In this document: positions 16,022 through 21,082 of the stretch, piece after piece
How the letters are laid out: every line of letters starts with the position of its first letter
Position numbering within the stretch: position 1 is the first letter of the stretch
NCBI GenBank assembly: GCA_037132135.1
Contig: JBAXPR010000065.1
Span: forward strand, 1 to 21,082
Source: BOG-933 sp037132135
GTDB lineage: Bacteria > Pseudomonadota > Alphaproteobacteria > Azospirillales > Azospirillaceae
Direction of reading: 5' to 3'
DNA length: 21,082 nt
Notes under the pieces: generated by a model
The model's input: only the letters and a program-made list of their open reading frames with translations
What the model was told of the DNA's origin: nothing
Databases searched by the model: none
Program-made: the position numbers and the translations under genes

Positions 16022-16981
16022 TTAAGACGCCGCGAGCGCCTCGAGCGCGGCGGTGACGTCGGCGGTGATCGCGTCGAGGCGGGCGTTGCGGTTGATCCAG
16101 TCCTTGCGCCGCTTGGCCGCCACCTCGCTGATGTTGCGCTGGGGCAGCGCTGCCGGCAGGCCGAAGTCGCCGTCGGCCAGCAGCACCGGCTCGAACTCGG
16201 CCCAGAACTCGTCGTATTCGGCGCGGATGTCGCGCCAGCGCCGGCCGAGGCCGGTCGACATGTGGTTGGCCTTGCTGATGGCCACGATGGCGTCGATCTT
16301 CAGCCAGCGCGCCAGGGCGTAGGTCGCCTCCAGCACCGCCCGCTTGGGCCTGAGGCCGTCGAGACTGCGGGTGGCGTGGACGATCTCGGTCTTGCCGATC
16401 GGCAGCGACGGCCCCTGGAGGCCGCTGATGAACAGCACCCGCCGGCCATCGGGATCGAGGCGCAGATTGATGCAGAGCGTTGACAGCGCCCGATCTAGCG
16501 TCTCGTCGAACAGCACGATCACCACTTCGCCTTGCTGGTGGAAACGGCGGTGGCGGGTCAGCTGGATGGTGTAGCGGTCGTCGGGGCTGCGCCGGCCCTG
16601 GAGGCGCGCCAGCGGCAGAGGCGTGCCCGAGACCAGCGCTTCGAGCACCGGCCCTGGCAGCGCCGCCGACAAAATGGTGTAGTGGCCGATCAGCAGCGCC
16701 GTGCGTCCGGCGGTGCCGAGGTTGAGCCGGGCATAGGGGCGGTGGATCTTCTCCGCCATCTCCTTGCGCACCACCGGCGGTATCCCGGCCAGCGGCAGCG
16801 TCTCCAGCAGTTCCAGCCAGCGCGTGGTGTCCGACCACCAGATCAGCGAGCGGCCGAGGAACTTGGCGCCGCGCACCAGCTGGGCGCCGCCCAGGAGGCC
16901 GCCGGCCTTGTGCTGGTCGTGGGCCAGCCGGGTATAGGAAAGAACGAGCGGGAATTTCTTGGCAATCGAAGCGAAAACCAC
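16022..16981 (-). CDS. VirK/YbjX family protein (DUF535)
   Basis: A 319-residue protein matching the DUF535 family: early conserved PLVLSYTRLAHD region, RLNL-x-TAG (IHRPYARLNLGTAGR), LFISGLQGP in the middle, and NHMSTG with a conserved YDEFWAEF segment near the C-terminus. Length is close to the family's usual 300 or so. YbjX and Shigella VirK are linked to envelope integrity, antimicrobial-peptide resistance and surface-protein localisation, but no biochemical activity is established. No signal peptide or membrane segment is clear. The start is GTG at 16981; upstream ATG codons lie in another frame. It is divergent from the CMP-Kdo-synthetase-like gene across a 182-nt interval, consistent with an outer-envelope theme. 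Confidence 0.9.
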   Translation of the reverse strand: MVFASIAKKFPLVLSYTRLAHDQHKAGGLLGGAQLVRGAKFLGRSLIWWSDTTRWLELLETLPLAGIPPVVRKEMAEKIHRPYARLNLGTAGRTALLIGHYTILSAALPGPVLEALVSGTPLPLARLQGRRSPDDRYTIQLTRHRRFHQQGEVVIVLFDETLDRALSTLCINLRLDPDGRRVLFISGLQGPSLPIGKTEIVHATRSLDGLRPKRAVLEATYALARWLKIDAIVAISKANHMSTGLGRRWRDIRAEYDEFWAEFEPVLLADGDFGLPAALPQRNISEVAAKRRKDWINRNARLDAITADVTAALEALAAS

Positions 16982-17163
16982 AGGGGCGCCCCGTCATCAT
17001 GGGTCTGCCCGGCACGGACCGGGCCTGAGGCAAGAGGGATAGCCGCAAGCCGCAGCCGCGACAAGGGGTGGCGCGCCGGGTGATTGTATTCGCCGCGGCG
17101 GCCGGAGTAGAAAGGGCGGTCGGCGTCCCGCCGAACCGGCCCCAACCCGAGAGGACGTCCCCC

Positions 17164-17958
17164 TTGGACATCGCTATGGTCATTCCGGCGCGCTACGGCT
17201 CCAGGCGTTTTCCCGGCAAGCCGATGGCGCCGATCTCGGGCGCCACCCTGCTGCACCGGGTCTGGCTGATCGCCCGCGCCGTCACCGGGGTCAGTCAGGT
17301 TTCGATCGCCACCGACGATCAGCGGGTGGCCGAGCATGCCCGCGGCTTCGGCGCCAGCGTGATCATGACCTCGCCCGAGTGCGAGAACGGCACCGTCCGC
17401 GTCCATCAGGCGATGCGGACCCTGGCGCGGCCGCCCGAGGCCGTGATCAATTTCCAGGGCGACGCCGTGCTGACGCCGCCCTGGGTGCTCCAGGGGCTGG
17501 TCGATGCCTTTCACGCCGACCCGTCGGCCCGGCTGGTCACCCCGGCGGTGCCGCTCGGCTGGGACGAGCTTGAGGAGTTGCGCAAGTCCAAGGAAACCAC
17601 GCCCTTCAGCGGCACCCTCGTGGTCTTTGACCGCGCGATGAACGCGCTCTATTTCTCGAAGACGATCATTCCCTCCCTGCGCAGCCGCGATTCCGCCCGG
17701 CCGCCGCCGGTCTACCGCCACATCGGCCTTTACGGCTACCGCTTCGAGACTCTGGAACGGCTGGCCGCGCTGGCGCCGACGCCGCTGGAGCAGGCCGAGG
17801 GGCTGGAGCAGTTGCGGGCGCTCGAGAACGGCATCCCGATCCGGATCGTGCTTACCGACTATCGCGGCCGCACCCACTGGTCGGTCGACAGCCCCGAGGA
17901 TGCGGTCCAGGTCGCGGCGCTGATCGCCCGCGACGGCGAACTGGTGCCGCTGCCCTGA
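17164..17958 (+). CDS. CMP-Kdo synthetase-like cytidylyltransferase (KdsB family, atypical motifs)
   Basis: A 264-residue cytoplasmic nucleotidyltransferase that should activate a keto-sugar acid (Kdo or relative) with CTP. The N-terminal loop VIPARYGSRRFPGKP (6-20), IATDD (48-52), YRHIGLYGYR (184-193), PLEQAEGLEQLRALENG and SVDSPED (240-246) are classic KdsB. Likely metal ligands Asp100 and Asp242 are kept. Two normally constant motifs differ: QGDEP is QGDAV (98-102), and SGT(D/E)R is NGTVR (75-79). So the substrate may be Kdo-like but altered, or this is a divergent paralogue. The start is TTG at 17164, with AGAGGA 8 nt upstream; the ATG at 17176 sits 20 nt from that site and would cut into the strand before the nucleotide loop. 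The histidine-phosphatase gene follows after 32 nt, so an operon is likely. The same fold serves LPS, capsule and nonulosonate pathways. Confidence 0.85.
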   Translation: MDIAMVIPARYGSRRFPGKPMAPISGATLLHRVWLIARAVTGVSQVSIATDDQRVAEHARGFGASVIMTSPECENGTVRVHQAMRTLARPPEAVINFQGDAVLTPPWVLQGLVDAFHADPSARLVTPAVPLGWDELEELRKSKETTPFSGTLVVFDRAMNALYFSKTIIPSLRSRDSARPPPVYRHIGLYGYRFETLERLAALAPTPLEQAEGLEQLRALENGIPIRIVLTDYRGRTHWSVDSPEDAVQVAALIARDGELVPLP

Positions 17959-17978
17959 CTCCACCCCGATAACGATAC

Positions 17979-17990
17979 GGAACCGGTTCC
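17979..17990. other. 12-bp palindrome touching the start codon of the phosphatase gene
   Basis: GGAACCGGTTCC is a perfect palindrome ending one base before the ATG at 17991 and containing the only Shine-Dalgarno-like bases (GGAA). Folded with a 4-nt loop it would hide the ribosome site; read as DNA it could be a dimer-binding site. Either role is inference. Confidence 0.35.
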
Positions 17991-18638
17991 ATGGACATTA
18001 TTTTCGGCCGCCACGGCAACACCTTCGGCCCGGGCGACAAAGTTGTGTGGGTTGGACGGGAAACCGATCTGCCGCTGGTCGACACCGGCCGCCAGCAGGC
18101 CCGGGCTTTCGGCGCCGCCCTGGTGCGGCTGGGGCTGGCGCCCGACCGGGTGTTTTCGGCGTCTCTTGCCCGGACCCGCGGCTTTGCCGAGATGGTCAGC
18201 GAGGCCCAGACGCGCTGGCGCCAGCCGGTGATCGACCGCCGCCTTGACGAGGTTCATTATGGCGCCTGGGCCGGCAAGACCAGCGAGGAGATCGCTGCCA
18301 GCCCCGGCGGTGCCGCCGCCGCGGAGGCCTGGAGCCAGCGCGACATCTTTCCCGCTGATGCCGGCTGGGGCAGCACCGAATCCGAGATCATGGGCAACAT
18401 CCGCGGCTTCATCGATGAGGTTCTGCTCACCGCCGGCCCCAGGGAGACGCTGCTGGTGGTCAGCAGCAACGGCATCTTGCGCTTCTTTCCGCGCCTGCTC
18501 GCGGTGACCAACCCCGACCGGCCGAGCCACGTCATGAAGACCGGCCACGCCGGCCTGATCTCGGGCGAACCGGGCGCCTTTCGCGTCCGTTTCTGGAACG
18601 TCGCCGCCGAGGCGCTGTCGCGCGAGCATCTGGTCTAA
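17991..18638 (+). CDS. Histidine phosphatase superfamily protein lacking the usual second His
   Basis: A 215-residue protein of the phosphoglycerate-mutase-like clan. The catalytic start RHGNT (Arg7, His8, Gly9) near the N-terminus, SASLARTRGF (56-65, Arg61), and LDEVHYGAWAGKT with candidate acid Glu87 are standard. The second half deviates: where most members read VSHGG with a catalytic His, this protein reads VSSNGILRFF (158-167, Ser159), so the usual second His is absent. His186 in KTGHAGLI could compensate, or catalysis is altered. It follows the CMP-Kdo-synthetase-like gene by 32 nt. A phosphatase acting on a sugar-acid 8- or 9-phosphate before CMP activation would fit (inference). No signal peptide, so it is cytoplasmic. 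Ribosome site GGAA lies in a palindrome. Confidence 0.85.
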   Translation: MDIIFGRHGNTFGPGDKVVWVGRETDLPLVDTGRQQARAFGAALVRLGLAPDRVFSASLARTRGFAEMVSEAQTRWRQPVIDRRLDEVHYGAWAGKTSEEIAASPGGAAAAEAWSQRDIFPADAGWGSTESEIMGNIRGFIDEVLLTAGPRETLLVVSSNGILRFFPRLLAVTNPDRPSHVMKTGHAGLISGEPGAFRVRFWNVAAEALSREHLV

Positions 18639-18640
18639 CA

Positions 18641-18655
18641 GCCCCGGGCCGGGGC
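18641..18655. terminator. GC hairpin between convergent genes
   Basis: GCCCCG-GGC-CGGGGC, an all-GC 6-bp stem with a 3-nt loop, starts 2 nt after the phosphatase stop and precedes the convergent small gene's stop. More G/C-rich sequence follows. There is no T-tract, so an intrinsic terminator is uncertain; the position favours a transcription-end role. Confidence 0.35.
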
Positions 18656-18698
18656 CAGGGCCGGGGGGAGGCCGGGACCGCAGGGACGGGGCTTGCGC

Positions 18699-19082
18699 CT
18701 ATTTGTCGCCGCCGCCGCCGCTGCTCGGGCGGCGGGGGATGCGGCCGCGGCTGTTGAGGGCGCCGAGAATGCCGGTCGGTGCGGCGGTGGCGGCGCGGCG
18801 GATGCCGATCGGCAGCGCCTCTTCGGCCGCCTGTTCGACCTGCTCGCGGGCCTTGGTGCTGGCGTCGACCGCGACCTGCCGCTTGACCTCGGGGTCCAGG
18901 GTCGAAAAGGCGCGGGAGGCGAAATCGAACGCCGGACGGGATTTGGTGGCCAGAACCTGCCGCAACGCCTTCGAGACCAGCACGGTATCGAGCACTCCGG
19001 CTCCCGAGACGTCGTCAAGCGCGTCGGCCAGAATCCCGATCGCCTGGAGCGTACGTTTGTCGTCGAGGGGCAGCGGCGCCAT
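18699..19082 (-). CDS. Hypothetical small helical protein (127 residues)
   Basis: I do not recognise the family. The product is predicted soluble and mostly helical up to about residue 100: DKRTLQAIGILADAL, VLVSKALRQVL and a charged AREQVEQAAEEAL stretch. A Gly/Arg/Pro/Ser-rich tail ends in four glycines and DK and is probably disordered. No signal peptide or membrane segment. The ATG at 19082 has a weak upstream GGAA. The coding GC pattern matches the surrounding genes, and no longer frame on the other strand has family support. It is convergent with the phosphatase gene and lies 145 nt downstream of the antiporter gene on the same strand, with a dyad and a possible -10 box between them, so it likely has its own promoter. 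Confidence 0.6.
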   Translation of the reverse strand: MAPLPLDDKRTLQAIGILADALDDVSGAGVLDTVLVSKALRQVLATKSRPAFDFASRAFSTLDPEVKRQVAVDASTKAREQVEQAAEEALPIGIRRAATAAPTGILGALNSRGRIPRRPSSGGGGDK

Positions 19083-19109
19083 GGCGTGATTCCGTTGGGG
19101 TCTTCAGTC

Positions 19110-19128
19110 TTCCGGCATCATACCGGAA
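19110..19128. promoter_or_regulatory. Dyad TTCCGG-N7-CCGGAA with a -10-like box in its loop
   Basis: A perfect 6-bp inverted repeat lies 28 nt upstream of the 127-residue protein's start. Its loop, read on the minus strand, contains TATGAT (19122-19117), a good -10 box; the -35 position is only GTGTGT-like. A repressor bound to such a dyad would block a promoter centred there. Speculative. Confidence 0.25.
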
Positions 19129-19158
19129 AATAAATGAACACACACTGAATATACCCGA

Positions 19159-19221
19159 CCCTTAAGGGCCTGTCACGCGCCGCTTTCACGCGAATCGGCA
19201 CTTTGTGCAACCGGGACAGGC
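19159..19221. other. Nested inverted repeats between the antiporter and the small gene
   Basis: CCCTTAAGGG is a perfect palindrome (19159-19168). GCCTGTC (19168-19174) pairs with GACAGGC (19215-19221), enclosing GCAC-TTT-GTGC (19198-19208). Together they could fold as a branched structure just after the antiporter stop on the minus strand. No T-tract follows, so this may be a transcript-end structure or protein site. Confidence 0.3.
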
Positions 19222-19227
19222 GGGCGG

Positions 19228-21082
19228 TCACTTTGCTTCGACCCTGGCATCGGGCTGAAGACCGGCCGCGACCCGGCGTTCTGCCGCTACCGTCATGATA
19301 TGACGGCGTAAATCCTCGTCCTGTTCAATCAGGCGCCGGAAGTCGGGCTCGGCCAGATCCAGCAGATGGCAGTAGCCGAGCGAACGCACGTCGGCTGCGC
19401 GCGGCTCGCCGGTCAGCAGGGCCATTTCCCCGAAGAAATCGCCGGCCCCGAGCACGATCGGCGCGCTCTCGCCGGCCATCTTGACCTCGACCTGTCCCGA
19501 GGCGATGAAGTACATCGAGTCGCCGCGGTCGCCCAGCCGCACCAGCACCTCGTCGGGCAGGGCCAGCCGCGGGCTGAGCAGGCGGGCAATCACGGTCAGA
19601 CGGTCCTCGGGCAGGCCGGCGAAGATCGGCACCCGGGCGATCAGGTCGGGCAGGTGCAGGCCAAGGTCCAGTTGCAGCGGTTGTTCCACCGCGCGCCAGC
19701 GCCGCTTGATATCGTGCCGGAGGTCGTTGAGGATTTCCTGGCTGATGATCGATTCCGCGTACATCACGGAATATTCGCTTTCCTCCATGCGCAGGGCGGC
19801 GCGCTTGAGGTACTGAAACTCGACCACCGGGGCGTAGTCGGGATACCGGACCTTGAGCGCGGTCAGCGCCTGATCAACCAGCCCGCGACGATAGGCCAGG
19901 GTCATTCCCAGAGTCGCGGCTGCGGTGCCGCCCAGCAGCGGCGTCAGCATGCGGCGGTTGAGGTCTTCCAGGCTGAGCAGCACCGCGCGGTTGATCAGCA
20001 GCGCCTCGAAGCGCAACGACAGCCGGCGGGCCAGCGGCCGGCGCAGATTGAGCCGCCGCTGCAGCCGCAGCGCCCACAGCATGTGTCGGGAAAAGCCGAG
20101 CGCCTCCCGCGCCGCCTGTTCATAGCCGGCCAGCCGCTCGGCGCGCACGCCGTCGAGCAGCCAGCCGGTGCGGTCGGTCAGGGCCTCGACCACCGGGCGC
20201 GAGATGATGCCGACCTTGAAGTTCTGGAGATACAGCTCCTCCTCGCGGTTGATCAGGATCACGAGGCCGATATAGAGACGGTCGTCCGCGCTCAGGCCCT
20301 GGGCGCGGGCCAGTTCCCGTTCGATCGCGGCCTGCCGCTCGACATATTGCTTGACCGTGCGCTGGGTGACGTCGGGATTGACGTGGAACTCCCGCGACAT
20401 CGCCTCGACCTTCTCGGCGACGCTGGCCAGCGCCAGCGCCAGCGCCCGGTTGCGCATCGCAAGGTCGGTTGGCGACAGCCGGTCGAGCCGCAGCAGATGG
20501 ATCAGGCCGCGCAGCGTCGTGCCGTGCAGGAACAGGGTCAGCAACACATAGCCCGGCGCCAGCACCGCGACGAAATGCTGGATATAGGGATCGATGTCGG
20601 GGCTTTCGGTCACCGCCAGCGCCAGGGTCAGCGACAGCGCCCCGCGCAGCCCGCCCCAGAGGATGACGGTGCTGTGGCGGAGGCTGATGTGCTGGGCCAG
20701 CTTGAGCGCCGAGAGCAGCGGCAGCAGCCCGAACAGCACCGTCGCCCGCGCCGCCAGCGCCGCGACCATCACCACCCCGAGCAGCATCGCGTCCTTGACG
20801 CTGACCATCGAGAGGTTCTGCGGCACCAGCATCGCGGCCAGGAGGAAGATCATCGAACTGGCCCAAAAGCCGAGCTGGCGCCAGGTCAGTTCAAGGTCGC
20901 CCCAGGTCGCGGGCGAGATGCGGGTGCGGCCGATCGAACCGACCACGAGGGCATTGACCACCACCGCCACCACCCCGGAAAAGCCGAGGTAATGGTCGGC
21001 CAGGATGTAGGTGAGATAGGCGAAGGAGACGGTGAGCGAGACCTCGGACAGCGGCAGATCGCGCAGCCAGGGCACGATGTGG
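19228..21082 (-). CDS. CPA1-type Na+(K+)/H+ antiporter with C-terminal cyclic-nucleotide-binding domain (N-terminus cut)
   Basis: The frame enters at the right edge without a start, so the first transmembrane helices, including the ion-binding ND/DD helix, are outside the window. About 617 residues are visible. Membrane helices fill about 1-215: SFAYLTYILADHYLGFSGV, then the conserved CPA1 helix WGGLRGALSLTLAL. A long cytoplasmic helical region (about 215-470) follows, containing one possible extra hydrophobic stretch. The cyclic-nucleotide-binding domain occupies about 475-595. Its phosphate-binding cassette reads FFGEMALLTGEPRAADV, with the Gly-Glu and Arg-Ala-Ala elements expected of a competent cNMP site. 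This order (antiporter, linker, CNBD) resembles plant SOS1 and sperm NHE. It likely exports Na+ or K+ under control of cAMP or cGMP (inference). A GTG at 21075 is internal, not the start. Confidence 0.93.
   Translation of the reverse strand, partial: HIVPWLRDLPLSEVSLTVSFAYLTYILADHYLGFSGVVAVVVNALVVGSIGRTRISPATWGDLELTWRQLGFWASSMIFLLAAMLVPQNLSMVSVKDAMLLGVVMVAALAARATVLFGLLPLLSALKLAQHISLRHSTVILWGGLRGALSLTLALAVTESPDIDPYIQHFVAVLAPGYVLLTLFLHGTTLRGLIHLLRLDRLSPTDLAMRNRALALALASVAEKVEAMSREFHVNPDVTQRTVKQYVERQAAIERELARAQGLSADDRLYIGLVILINREEELYLQNFKVGIISRPVVEALTDRTGWLLDGVRAERLAGYEQAAREALGFSRHMLWALRLQRRLNLRRPLARRLSLRFEALLINRAVLLSLEDLNRRMLTPLLGGTAAATLGMTLAYRRGLVDQALTALKVRYPDYAPVVEFQYLKRAALRMEESEYSVMYAESIISQEILNDLRHDIKRRWRAVEQPLQLDLGLHLPDLIARVPIFAGLPEDRLTVIARLLSPRLALPDEVLVRLGDRGDSMYFIASGQVEVKMAGESAPIVLGAGDFFGEMALLTGEPRAADVRSLGYCHLLDLAEPDFRRLIEQDEDLRRHIMTVAAERRVAAGLQPDARVEAK

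Overview
The window is GC-rich bacterial chromosome with dense genes on both strands. Several traits point to an alphaproteobacterium, most probably of the Rhodospirillales type: high GC, Tat-exported DUF882 proteins, an L,D-transpeptidase, bacteriohemerythrin, abundant sensory proteins, and a pepA/holC neighbourhood. This is inferred from gene content; no rRNA or marker gene fixes the taxon. I see no tRNA, rRNA, insertion sequence, prophage or CRISPR array. Both window edges cut through genes.

Layout. 1-2243 (minus) holds a cache-domain membrane sensor with a degenerate histidine-kinase module, followed after 11 nt by the start of an MscS-like channel that runs off the left edge. 2427-3054 holds a tiny helical protein convergent with a bacteriohemerythrin of visibly lower GC. 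3207-7138 (minus) is a cell-wall block: two paralogous Tat-exported DUF882 (M15-like) peptidase-fold proteins and a large YcbB-type L,D-transpeptidase with its own terminator. A divergent pentapeptide-repeat protein built as two modules follows (7430-8725). 8685-11631 (minus) is a tightly coupled three-gene operon with two ATGA stop/start overlaps: periplasmic solute-binding-like protein, UMF1-type MFS permease, exported transglutaminase-like protein. 11865-14661 (plus) carries a small unknown protein, leucyl aminopeptidase pepA, a 98-residue free-standing chemoreceptor signalling tip, and holC (DNA polymerase III chi). 14759-16003 is a cytoplasmic receiver-histidine kinase, convergent with a VirK/YbjX (DUF535) gene. 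17164-18638 is a CMP-Kdo-synthetase-like gene plus a histidine-phosphatase-fold gene, both with altered active-site motifs. A small hypothetical gene and the C-terminal two thirds of a CPA1 Na+/H+ antiporter with a cyclic-nucleotide-binding domain (minus) close the window.

Themes are envelope maintenance (L,D-transpeptidase, DUF882 pair, Kdo/CMP-sugar chemistry, VirK), ion and osmotic homeostasis (MscS-like channel, CNBD antiporter) and signal transduction (pseudokinase sensor, receiver-kinase, receptor tip). The best candidates for something not yet described are the ATGA-coupled binding protein/UMF1/transglutaminase operon, the receptor tip set between pepA and holC, the pseudokinase-channel pair, and the CMP-sugar synthetase/phosphatase pair with coordinated active-site changes. 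All functional links between genes are inference from position and motifs.
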